NCBI GenBank assembly: GCA_014379045.1
Contig: JACMMK010000265.1
Location: 1-14,715, forward strand
Length of the DNA: 14,715 bases
Reading direction: 5' to 3'
Origin: Burkholderiales bacterium
Lineage (GTDB): Bacteria; Pseudomonadota; Gammaproteobacteria; Burkholderiales; CAIKXV01
Shown: positions 1-6,813 of the stretch, piece after piece
Numbering within the stretch: the first letter of the stretch is position 1
Layout: the number at the start of each line of letters is the position of its first letter
Program-made: the position numbers and the translations under genes
Notes under the pieces: generated by a model
Databases searched by the model: none
What the model saw: the letters and a program-made list of their open reading frames with translations, nothing else
What the model was told of the DNA's origin: nothing

Positions 1-329
1 CAGCGATCATCGCCGCCCACCGGCTCGACCACCCGTCGAGTTCCGCGCGCGGCGAGATTCGCATCACGTTTTCGTCGCCGTTCGACGCCACGCTGTGCGA
101 CGCGTATCGCTGGCCGCTCGAGGCCGGTGACGACCTGCGCGCGATCAGTGCTTCGATCTCCGCTTTCCTGCGCGAGTGCCGACTCGACAGCGTGCTGGTG
201 GTCCCGGATACGCAGCCCGATCGACATCCCGCGCGAACCCACGAGAGCCTGTTGCTGACGGTTGCCGATCTGGCCGCAATCGGCCCGGCCTCGGTTCGCG
301 GGAACGGCGGGGCGGCAGGTCGGCATTAA
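1..329 (+). CDS. C-terminal end of an unrecognised protein (5' partial)
   Basis: An open frame runs from the window edge (first whole codon at base 3) to a TAA at 327-329, giving about 108 residues of a C-terminus. It contains a plausible folded segment (GEIRITFSSPFDATL, then FLRECRLDSVLVVPDTQP) and ends in a low-complexity Gly/Arg/Ala tail. Codon use is strongly GC at third positions, like the neighbouring genes, which supports real coding. I do not recognise a family and see no membrane segment or catalytic motif. A protease gene follows 108 bases downstream on the same strand with its own ribosome binding site, so co-transcription is possible but not shown. The upstream part lies outside the window. 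Confidence 0.55.
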   Translation, partial: AIIAAHRLDHPSSSARGEIRITFSSPFDATLCDAYRWPLEAGDDLRAISASISAFLRECRLDSVLVVPDTQPDRHPARTHESLLLTVADLAAIGPASVRGNGGAAGRH

Positions 330-437
330 GGTCAGCGCGCGGAAGTCGATAAACAAAGGTCGAGTCAGCAATTTCGGCGCGCAACCTGACTTCTGCTCGC
401 GCATACTGTGCCCGACAACCTAACCCTGGAGCCGCCA

Positions 438-1796
438 ATGTTCGATCGTAAGAATTCAGCCGTCGGCGCACGGCGTTGCGTTCGGCCATTGGTCGCGGTC
501 AAGCTGTCGCTGCTGTCCAGTTTGTGTGCCCTCGGGATGGCGCTCACGGGCAGCGTCGCACTGGCGCAGACCGATACGTCGGAGGCGTTGTTCAAGCGCG
601 CATTGCAGTACACCGCGCAGATCCGCACGATCGTGACGCTGCCGTTCGAAGGCGATCGCAAGGGCGCGATGCGCGGCGCGGGCTTTCTCGTCGATGCCGA
701 GCGCGGCTGGGTGATGACGAATTCGCATGTCGTGTCGGGTTCGCAGGCGCTGGTGCAGATCGCGTTCACCGATAACGAGTTCGTCGACGCGAAACGCATC
801 TACGTCGACCCCTTTCTCGATCTGGCGATCCTTCAGGTCGATCCCGCGCGGGTCAAAGGCATCGCCGTGCCGGCGCTCGAATGCGACCGCATGCCGCAGG
901 TGGGGCACCCGGTCGGCGCATTCGGTCATCCGTGGGGCCTGCGCTACACCGGCACGCGCGGCATCATCTCGGGCATCACCTCGCGGTTCGAGTTCGAGGT
1001 GTTGCAGACCGACGCGCCGATCAACCAGGGCAACTCCGGGGGTCCACTGATCAGCCTCGAGAACGGACGGATCGTGGCGATCAACACGATGACGATCCGC
1101 GGTGCCCAGAACACCAACTTCGCGATTTCGTCGGTGTTCGCCTGCCGGATCCTGCGCCTGCTGCAGCAGGGGATCGACCCGAGTCCGCCCGAACTGACCT
1201 GGGTCACGTTCCGCGACATCGACGAGCGTAGGATGCTGCGTATCGCGCGCAATTTCGCGCCCGAGGGCCTGGCGCTCGAGGCGGGGGACGTGATCCGCGG
1301 CGTGGTCGGCGTCAGCGACCGGGTCGACAACGACACGCAGCTCGTCCACGCGCTGCGCGGCCGACTCGACGGTTTCAAGCTGAACGTCATTCGCGGGGGC
1401 AAGGCGATCGAGCTCTCCGGCAGTCTGCCCCCTGCGCGACGGGTGCTGGAGCGACGCGGCATTCTGGTCGGCGGGGTGTTGATCGCCGAATCGCGCTATC
1501 GCGATGGCCCGGACGTGAGTGCGCCACTGCTGGTGGTGCAGCATGTCGAGCCGGGCTCATCGGGACAATCCGCCGAATTCGGACCCGGCGACCTCATCGA
1601 GTCGATGTCCGGCCGACCGGTGCGAACGCTGGAAGAACTCGCGCTGACCATTGCCGAGCAGTCGAAGACCGGGCGCGTGGTGCCAATCGTGCTGCGGCGC
1701 CTGGGCGGCGGACAGCGTGCGTACTTCACCTTCCTCGAACGACCGATCCGGCTGACTGGCGTGGAGCTGATCGACCTGTCGACTGGCCCTGAGTGA
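438..1796 (+). CDS. Secreted HtrA/DegP-like trypsin-type serine protease with two PDZ-like domains
   Basis: This is a 452-residue envelope serine protease of the S1C (HtrA/DegP) type. HtrA proteins degrade or chaperone misfolded periplasmic proteins; that role is family knowledge, and the substrate here is unknown. The N-terminus is a signal peptide: Arg/Lys-rich start, hydrophobic core at about 22-40, likely cleavage after ALA at 41-43. The protease domain shows the triad as H97 (TNSHVV), D128 (FLDLAIL) and S200 (INQGNSGGP). PDZ-like segments follow at about 266-330 and 350-435; the second carries EPGSSGQSAEFGPGDLIESM, a typical PDZ core, while the first is more divergent. The ATG at 438 is preferred over a GTG at 408 because GGAG at 428-431 sits six bases before it and it places the signal peptide near the start. 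The 3' end converges on the oxidoreductase gene with only 39 bases between. A stress-protease role is inference. Confidence 0.88.
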   Translation: MFDRKNSAVGARRCVRPLVAVKLSLLSSLCALGMALTGSVALAQTDTSEALFKRALQYTAQIRTIVTLPFEGDRKGAMRGAGFLVDAERGWVMTNSHVVSGSQALVQIAFTDNEFVDAKRIYVDPFLDLAILQVDPARVKGIAVPALECDRMPQVGHPVGAFGHPWGLRYTGTRGIISGITSRFEFEVLQTDAPINQGNSGGPLISLENGRIVAINTMTIRGAQNTNFAISSVFACRILRLLQQGIDPSPPELTWVTFRDIDERRMLRIARNFAPEGLALEAGDVIRGVVGVSDRVDNDTQLVHALRGRLDGFKLNVIRGGKAIELSGSLPPARRVLERRGILVGGVLIAESRYRDGPDVSAPLLVVQHVEPGSSGQSAEFGPGDLIESMSGRPVRTLEELALTIAEQSKTGRVVPIVLRRLGGGQRAYFTFLERPIRLTGVELIDLSTGPE

Positions 1797-1835
1797 ACGC
1801 GCTGCTCGCTGCGTGAACCGCTCCGCGGCGTTGAC

Positions 1836-2981
1836 TCACGCGGCGATCGGTTCGGCCGGGATGTCGTCGGGTTGCGTGATCGAAAGCAGCTGCGCCACGT
1901 GGTCGGCGATCGCCATCGATGAGGTGAGGCCCGGGGATTCGATCCCGAACAGGTTGATCAGACCGGGAATGCCGTGGGTTTCGGCGCCATGGATCACGAA
2001 GTCGGCCGGTGGCTCGCCGGGGCCGGTGATCTTCGCGCGGATGCCGGTGTAGTCGGGCGTCAACGCGCCATCCTGCAACCCCGGATAGTAGCGGCGGATC
2101 GCTTCATAGAACGCCGGCTCGAGCGCATAGTCGAACGCATAGTCGATGCGATCGATCCAGTTGAAGTCGGGTCCGAACTTGACGCGTCCGCTCAGATCGA
2201 CCGTCACGTGCACCCCCAGCCAGTCGCTGCGCGCGACCGGGTACACCAGGTGCGAAAACGGCGGCCTGCCCGACAGCGCGAAGTAGTGGCCGATCGCATA
2301 GTGGGTCGTCGGAACCGTGCGCGCGGGCACGCCGTCGATGCGCGCGGCGAGTTGCGGCGCGGTCAGTCCGGCCGCATTGATCACCGTGCCACAGTCGATC
2401 GACATCGGTTCGCCGCCGCCGACATCGAGCGTGATGAAATCCCCGCCGATCCGGCCGCCTTCGACCGGGCTGTTGAACACACAGACCGCCCCCGCATTCT
2501 CGGCGTCGCCCTGCAGCGCGAGCATCAGTGCATGGCTGTCGATGATGCCCGACGAGGGGGAATGAACTGCCGCCGCAAACGTCACTTCGGGCTCCATCGC
2601 GCGCGCTTCGGCGAGCGATACCCAGCGCAGATCTGCGACGCCGTTGGCCTCGGCCTGCTGCTTGTAGCTGGCGAGTTGCGCGGTCTGGTCATCGTGCGTC
2701 GCGACGATCAGCTTGCCCACGCGCCGGTGCGGCACGCCGCGTTCACGGCAGTAGCGATAGAGCTTGTGGCGCCCGGCGACGCACACGCGTGCCTTCAACG
2801 AACCCGGCGGATAGTAGATGCCGGCGTGAATCACTTCCGAGTTGCGCGAACTCGCGCCATTGCCGATACCGTCGCTGGCTTCGAGCACGATGACCTCGCG
2901 CCCCGCCTGCGCCAGGCGTCGCGCAATCGCGAGTCCGACGACACCGGCCCCGACCACCACACAATCGACCCGCTCCGCCAT
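1836..2981 (-). CDS. FAD-dependent oxidoreductase, L-2-hydroxyglutarate oxidase (LhgO)-like
   Basis: A 381-residue flavoprotein of the DAO superfamily, closest by eye to L-2-hydroxyglutarate oxidase/dehydrogenase (LhgO/YgaF), which oxidises L-2-hydroxyglutarate to 2-oxoglutarate and passes electrons to the respiratory chain. Visible: the dinucleotide-binding motif VVVGAGVVGLAIARRL with GxGxxG at 11-16 and the ribose-binding acid E34; the family signature SSRNSEVIHAGIYYPPGSLK early on; SPSSGIIDSHALMLAL in the middle; INAAGL; and a C-terminal GIESPGLTSSMAIAD that resembles the final FAD-binding segment. No signal peptide or membrane segment, so it is cytoplasmic or peripheral. The ATG at 2981 is chosen because AAAGG lies five bases upstream and the FAD motif then starts at the usual position; the frame stays open for 121 codons further upstream without sense. 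It is divergent from the DUF3025 gene. The exact 2-hydroxyacid substrate is uncertain. Confidence 0.85.
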   Translation of the reverse strand: MAERVDCVVVGAGVVGLAIARRLAQAGREVIVLEASDGIGNGASSRNSEVIHAGIYYPPGSLKARVCVAGRHKLYRYCRERGVPHRRVGKLIVATHDDQTAQLASYKQQAEANGVADLRWVSLAEARAMEPEVTFAAAVHSPSSGIIDSHALMLALQGDAENAGAVCVFNSPVEGGRIGGDFITLDVGGGEPMSIDCGTVINAAGLTAPQLAARIDGVPARTVPTTHYAIGHYFALSGRPPFSHLVYPVARSDWLGVHVTVDLSGRVKFGPDFNWIDRIDYAFDYALEPAFYEAIRRYYPGLQDGALTPDYTGIRAKITGPGEPPADFVIHGAETHGIPGLINLFGIESPGLTSSMAIADHVAQLLSITQPDDIPAEPIAA

Positions 2982-3085
2982 ACCGACCTTTGCATTCAAC
3001 GCATCGTGCTGGCGCGTTCCGGGCGTACCGGCGATGCCCGAACCACCGACTCGTGGACGAATCGAGTGTAAGGCAAAATCGTCCG
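2982..3085. promoter_or_regulatory. Divergent promoter region between the FAD oxidoreductase and DUF3025 genes
   Basis: These 104 non-coding bases separate two divergently transcribed starts, so promoters for both must lie here or extend into the coding regions. I see AAAGG serving as ribosome binding site for the minus-strand gene and AAGG at about 3070-3073 for the plus-strand gene. No convincing -35/-10 pair or operator is readable. Confidence 0.5.
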
Positions 3086-3943
3086 ATGACTTCCGCGGCT
3101 GCCAGCGTATGGAACCCGCATTTCGTGCGTGCGTCGCCGATGTTCGCGGCGTATGCGCCGATCGCGGCGCGGTGGGCGGATCTGGAGTGCTTTCCGAACG
3201 CGTCGCAGTGTGCGCAGTCGATCGCCTCGAACGCGACTGCGGTGACCAACCGCTCAGGGCGTGCGCTGTGTCCCGAGGCGCCGGTGCCCGGGGCCGGCGC
3301 GAGTGACTTCGAGCGCGCGGTCGCCGGCTCCGGCGCGCTCGCATTGCGCGACGGCAGTTGGCACGACCTGCTGAACTTGCTTGTCTGGTGTGTGTTTCCG
3401 CGCGCGAAGGCGGCGCTCAACGCGGCCCACGTCGACGATATCGATCGATCGCGTCCGACCTCCGGCGGGTCTTCGTCGCGCCCGACACGCAGCGCGCTGC
3501 GCGATGCGCTGACACTGTTCGACGAGAACGGCGTGGTGGTGATCAGTGCCGATGCCTCGCTCGACCGACTGCTGCGCGAATTCCGCTGGCGCGAGCTGTT
3601 CGTCGAACGCCGCATCGATGTCGTGCGCTCGATGCGCTTCGTGGTGTTCGGCCATGGTTTGCTCGACAAGGCGCGCGCGCCGTACCTCGGGCTCACCGGT
3701 CATGCCTGCATTCTGCCGGCGGCGCCTGCGTGGCTCGCGCTCGAAGCGCCCGCGCTCGCCACGCATGTGGACGCAGCACTCGCGCGCGAGCTCATGCGCT
3801 TGCGCACCCCCCGCGATCTGTCACCGCTGCCGATACTCGGCGTGCCCGGTTGGTGGCAGGCAAACGAGGCGCCCGCGTTCTATGAGAACGACGCGTACTT
3901 CCGTCCCGGCAGGCACGCGCCGCTGCGGGTGTCGCGGGCGTAG
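3086..3943 (+). CDS. DUF3025 family protein
   Basis: A 285-residue protein of the DUF3025 family (Pfam PF11227), seen mainly in proteobacteria and of unknown function. The conserved blocks are present in order: WHDLLNLLVWCVFPRAK followed by AALNAAH at 92-115, RDALTLFDENG at 139-149, then W168 and the ELFVERR stretch, and VFGHGLLDKARAPY at 187-200 followed by LGLTGHA. The conserved His, Asp, Trp and Arg residues look enzyme-like, but no reaction is known to me. There is no signal peptide or membrane helix. A Ser/Gly/Arg-rich insert (about 120-138) lies between the first and second blocks. The ATG at 3086 is chosen because the sequence upstream in frame is atypical and would overlap the divergent promoter region; its ribosome binding site is weak. 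The gene converges with the quinone oxidoreductase across 96 bases. Confidence 0.85.
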   Translation: MTSAAASVWNPHFVRASPMFAAYAPIAARWADLECFPNASQCAQSIASNATAVTNRSGRALCPEAPVPGAGASDFERAVAGSGALALRDGSWHDLLNLLVWCVFPRAKAALNAAHVDDIDRSRPTSGGSSSRPTRSALRDALTLFDENGVVVISADASLDRLLREFRWRELFVERRIDVVRSMRFVVFGHGLLDKARAPYLGLTGHACILPAAPAWLALEAPALATHVDAALARELMRLRTPRDLSPLPILGVPGWWQANEAPAFYENDAYFRPGRHAPLRVSRA

Positions 3944-4039
3944 GCTGCGCGCCCGGCGCCGTGGAGCATCCAGCGTGTGGCGCGGCTGGAGAATCGCGCT
4001 ACGCGCGCGAGCGGGGACAACCGGTCCGGGCGGACTCGC
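3944..4039. other. Convergent intergenic region with imperfect hairpins
   Basis: This gap lies between the ends of the DUF3025 gene and the quinone oxidoreductase gene. It holds GAGCG at 4009-4013 pairing with CGCTC at 4037-4041, enclosing a small GGAC/GTCC hairpin (4015-4018 with 4024-4027). There is no run of T on either strand, so a canonical intrinsic terminator is not supported; Rho-dependent ending is possible. Confidence 0.3.
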
Positions 4040-5068
4040 TCACACCACCTCGAGCACGATCTTGCCGATATGGGCACCCGACTCCATCAGCGTATGGGCA
4101 TCGGCGGCCTGCGCGAGCGGGAAGGTCGCATGGATCACCGGTTTGATCCTGCCCGCGTTCACCAGCGGCCAGACCTCGCGTTCGAGCGCGGCGGCGATCT
4201 GCGCCTTGAATGCATCGTCGCGTGGGCGCAGGGTCGAACCGGTCATCGTCAGTCGGCGCCGCATCAGCTCGTTGAGATCGACGGTCGCCTTCATGCCGCC
4301 GAGAAAGGCGATGAAGACGAGGCGCCCGCTCTCGGCCAGCAGCTTGAGCTCCTTGGGCACGTAGTCGCCACCGACCATGTCGAGAATCACGTCGACGCCG
4401 CGCCCCCCGGTCGCCGCGCGCACCACCGCTTCGAAATCTTCGGTGCGGTAGTTGATCGCGCGGGTCGCACCGAGCTTCTCGCACGCGGCACACTTCTCGG
4501 CGCTTCCCGCGGTGGCGAACACCGTGTGGCCCCGCGCCGCTGCGATCTGGATTGCCGCGGTGCCGATGCCGCTCGACCCCCCCTGCACCATGAACGTCTC
4601 GCCGGGTTTGAGCTGGCCGCGGTCGAACACGTTGCTCCAGACGGTGAAGAAGGTCTCGGGGAGCGCCGCGGCCTCGATCATCGTCAAGCCGGTGGGGATC
4701 GGCACGACGCTTCCCGCAGGGGCCACGCAATAGCTCGCATAGCCGCCGCCGTTGGTCAGCGCACATACCCGGTCGCCCACCTTCCAGCGCGCGACATCGG
4801 GGGCGACGGAGGCGATCACGCCGGCGACCTCGAGGCCCGGCAGATCGGTCACCCCGGGCGGCAGCGGATACTTGCCGAGCCTCTGCAGAACGTCCGGCCG
4901 GTTCACACCCGCGGCGTGTACCTGGATCAACACCTGCCCGGCGACGGGGGTCAGCATCGGTCGACGCGCGCTGCGCATCACCTCCGGCGCGCCGGGCGTG
5001 GAGATCTCGATGCAGTCGAAATGTTCGGGCAGGGCTCGGAAAGGACGGTCGGGCGTGGGAGCAGGCAT
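4040..5068 (-). CDS. NAD(P)H:quinone oxidoreductase, PIG3/zeta-crystallin type (MDR superfamily)
   Basis: A 342-residue medium-chain dehydrogenase/reductase of the zinc-free quinone oxidoreductase branch, PIG3 subtype. Such enzymes reduce quinones or reactive enones with NADPH. Visible: the GroES-like N-terminal half with HAAGVNRPDVLQRLGKYPLP at 51-70, then LPGLEVAGVI and KVGDRVCAL; the segment AALPETFFTVWSNVFDRG at 134-151, characteristic of the PIG3 subtype; the nucleotide-binding loop VQGGSSGIGTAAIQIA with GGSSGIG at 163-169; and a C-terminal FPLAQAADAH(T)LMESG..GKIVL stretch. The Cys/His ligands of zinc-binding alcohol dehydrogenases are absent. The N-terminus carries roughly 20 residues before the usual start (IEISTPGAPEVM), and no good ribosome binding site precedes the ATG at 5068, so the true start could be slightly different. 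The dioxygenase gene lies 101 bases upstream on the same strand. The physiological substrate is unknown. Confidence 0.9.
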   Translation of the reverse strand: MPAPTPDRPFRALPEHFDCIEISTPGAPEVMRSARRPMLTPVAGQVLIQVHAAGVNRPDVLQRLGKYPLPPGVTDLPGLEVAGVIASVAPDVARWKVGDRVCALTNGGGYASYCVAPAGSVVPIPTGLTMIEAAALPETFFTVWSNVFDRGQLKPGETFMVQGGSSGIGTAAIQIAAARGHTVFATAGSAEKCAACEKLGATRAINYRTEDFEAVVRAATGGRGVDVILDMVGGDYVPKELKLLAESGRLVFIAFLGGMKATVDLNELMRRRLTMTGSTLRPRDDAFKAQIAAALEREVWPLVNAGRIKPVIHATFPLAQAADAHTLMESGAHIGKIVLEVV

Positions 5069-5169
5069 CGGCTGATGGGCTTTCGCTTGAGTGTGAGCGG
5101 GGTGATCAGAAGGAATACCGGTCGTGCGCTTCAGTCCCCCGGTTCGCAGGTCGGAGACGCGGCTCGCGG

Positions 5170-5784
5170 CTATTTCCCTAGGGTGGACCGCACCGCTTCG
5201 GACCGATCCCAGAAATTGGGAATCAGCGCATTTGCATAGCCCGACACGAAGGGCCTCTCGATGCCGGTCTCGGGCTCGTAGACATGACGGTGTGTCGCGC
5301 CGATGTTGGCCCCATAGACATGGATGCTGATGGACGGTCGGTCAGCAAGTGCATTGCTCACTTCGTGGATGTCGCCCGCGCGCGGCGACAACACATCGAC
5401 CATCCCGACCTCGAGCCGGTAGCTGTCGCTCACGTTCAGTGGCTCGCCCGGCGCTGCACGGACGAAGCGCCGGCAGGTTTCAGCGCCGCGCAGCACGCCG
5501 ACCATTCCCCAGACGCAGTGATCGTGCACCGGGGTGCGCTGGCCGGCGCTCCACACGAAACTCACCACCGAGAATCGCTCCAGCGCATCGCAGTGAAGGA
5601 GGTATTGCTGATAGTGCTTGGCATCGGCACGTGCGCTCTCGTCGGGCAGCCAGTCGTCGTGGCCTACCAGTTGCGCCAACAGTCGGCTGCCCTGCTCCAG
5701 CAGCACGCTTTCCTCTTTGCCGTGCAGGTCGACCAGGCGTGTGAACTCGGCGAGAAAGGTTCTGAACCGTTGGTGATTCTTCAT
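5170..5784 (-). CDS. Cupin thiol dioxygenase, probably 3-mercaptopropionate dioxygenase type
   Basis: A 204-residue non-haem iron thiol dioxygenase of the cysteine dioxygenase family (PF05995). It should oxidise a small thiol with O2 to a sulfinate, in the cytoplasm. The iron ligands read as H87 and H89 (TPVHDHCVWG) and H140 (GDIHEVSN), with the outer Ser-His-Tyr relay S153-H155-Y157 in SISIHVYG. In the substrate pocket, Q60 (HYQQYLL) stands where mammalian cysteine dioxygenase has Arg60, and R166 (THRHVY) is present. From memory this Gln/Arg pair is the mark of 3-mercaptopropionate dioxygenase, as in Pseudomonas aeruginosa with Q62, R168 and H89/H91/H142, a constant offset of two. The Cys that cross-links Tyr157 in mammals is replaced by Gly93. 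The ATG at 5784 follows GAGGT by five bases. The product would be 3-sulfinopropionate. Thiol specificity is inferred; Cys or cysteamine use is not excluded. Confidence 0.83.
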   Translation of the reverse strand: MKNHQRFRTFLAEFTRLVDLHGKEESVLLEQGSRLLAQLVGHDDWLPDESARADAKHYQQYLLHCDALERFSVVSFVWSAGQRTPVHDHCVWGMVGVLRGAETCRRFVRAAPGEPLNVSDSYRLEVGMVDVLSPRAGDIHEVSNALADRPSISIHVYGANIGATHRHVYEPETGIERPFVSGYANALIPNFWDRSEAVRSTLGK

Positions 5785-6271
5785 CGCCCACCTCGGCGTA
5801 ATGCGGATTTCGATGGTACCTCCTGCGCGGTGCGCGTCGATGACCGGGCCGGTCGACGCACCCGCTTTCTTGGCTGATCGAATCGATGTTGCGCGCACGC
5901 GTAGGAGCGCGTTCGAGGCGTGTTGCACTGCGAGTTTCAGCGGCTGAATTCTGAGTCTTTGGTCAGGCCGGCGACTGCATGAGGCCTCGCTGCATCGCAG
6001 CACGAAAAAGCGGCAAATACCCCTGTTCGAAGCGGGGGTGACCTGTGGTACCGTTGCGCACTTTTTGTGTTGGGCCCGCGTTCGGCACACACTTCCGCGT
6101 AGTTCAATGCGACCATCGCAACGAGTACGTGACGGTTCTGTGTGCGGGATGTTCAGCGGGACCTGCTCTGCGTCACTGGACCGGAGCGGGGAGGAGCGAG
6201 CAAGACTAGAGCGACCCAGTCGCCTATCCTGATCATCAACCATTCGGCATACGCGTAACGGAGGGAGCACG
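5785..6271. promoter_or_regulatory. 487-base non-coding leader between the dioxygenase and tctB genes
   Basis: No credible gene lies here; the open frame continuing upstream from the dioxygenase has no start with a ribosome binding site and no protein-like composition. Because the flanking genes are divergent, the region must carry both promoters. It contains an interrupted palindrome at 6020-6037 (listed separately), followed by an AT-richer stretch (CACTTTTTGTG, about 6060), and a strong ribosome binding site just before tctB. No unambiguous -35/-10 or sigma-54 pair was found. Confidence 0.5.
6020..6037. promoter_or_regulatory. Candidate operator: interrupted palindrome upstream of tctBA
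   Basis: The 18 bases CCCCTGTTCGAAGCGGGG show dyad symmetry about the central TTCGAA: the CCCC/GGGG ends and the six-base centre match, with two mismatched positions on each side between. This is the size and form of a site for a dimeric helix-turn-helix regulator. It sits about 235 bases before the tctB start. Operator function is inference; no regulator gene lies in the window. Confidence 0.3.
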
Positions 6272-6808
6272 ATGGGTACGTTCAAGTTCCGGTCTTACCA
6301 CCAGGATTTCTGGGCCGGTCTGATGTTTCTGGGCCTTGGCCTGCTGGCGGTCTACGTCGCACGGGATTACCCGATCGGTCGTGCGATGCGGATGGGGCCG
6401 GGATATTTTCCGACGTATCTCGGCATGCTGCTGACGTTCATCGGTGCGATCGTTGCCGGACGTTCGTTCTTCACCGAACCGACCGACGAAGAGCGCACGA
6501 CCCGCTGGGCGATGGTGCCGCTCACGCTGATGCCGCTGTCGGTGATCCTGTTCGCGGTGGTGGTCGACAACTTCGGTCTGGTGCTGGCGGTTGCATTGCT
6601 GATCGGGTTTGCCAGCGCATCGGTCAAGAACTTCAAGCCCATCGAACTGATCGTGATGTACGGGGTGTTGGTGGCGACCGCGATTCTGGTGTTCCAGAAG
6701 GGGCTGGGCGTGCCATTCCATGCGTTCTGGGAAGAGAGCTTCGGCAAGGCCGTCTCTGATTTCTGGAGCACTATCTCGACGCCGTTGCGTCTGATGTTCG
6801 GGAGCTGA
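6272..6808 (+). CDS. tctB: Tripartite tricarboxylate transporter small membrane subunit TctB
   Basis: A 178-residue small integral membrane subunit of a TTT importer (TctB, PF07331), which pairs with TctA and uses an ion gradient to import a carboxylate delivered by a periplasmic TctC protein. The hydrophobic segments are at roughly 12-30 (WAGLMFLGLGLLAVYVARDY), 45-66, 79-100, 103-117 and 126-143. The motif MRMGPGYFPTYLG near 36-48 is characteristic of TctB (GPGxFP). The ATG at 6272 is preceded by GGAGGGAG at 6260-6267, a very strong ribosome binding site. The tctA start lies five bases beyond the stop, so the two are certainly co-transcribed and probably translationally coupled. The substrate cannot be told from the sequence; a di- or tricarboxylate or an aromatic acid is usual for the family. 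Confidence 0.93.
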   Translation: MGTFKFRSYHQDFWAGLMFLGLGLLAVYVARDYPIGRAMRMGPGYFPTYLGMLLTFIGAIVAGRSFFTEPTDEERTTRWAMVPLTLMPLSVILFAVVVDNFGLVLAVALLIGFASASVKNFKPIELIVMYGVLVATAILVFQKGLGVPFHAFWEESFGKAVSDFWSTISTPLRLMFGS

Positions 6809-6813
6809 TCGCC

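Noticed and set aside
408..437. Upstream GTG start for the protease
   Set aside because: No ribosome binding site precedes it, and the ATG at 438 has GGAG at ideal spacing with a normal signal peptide.
456..1544. Long minus-strand open frame opposite the HtrA-like protease
   Set aside because: It is rich in Arg, Asp, His and Gln with no hydrophobic core, the usual shadow of a GC-rich gene; the plus strand has a complete protease with signal peptide.
4009..4041. Convergent terminator between DUF3025 and quinone oxidoreductase genes
   Set aside because: The stem is short and imperfect, and no T run follows on either strand.
3977..5239. 420-residue plus-strand open frame across the quinone oxidoreductase
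   Set aside because: The minus strand has an unmistakable PIG3-type enzyme; the plus frame is low-complexity His/Arg/Gly-rich sequence with no motif.
6048..6062. Possible sigma-54 promoter (GTGGTACCGTTGC) before tctB
   Set aside because: The GG and GC elements are 7 rather than 10 bases apart, so the -24/-12 spacing is wrong.
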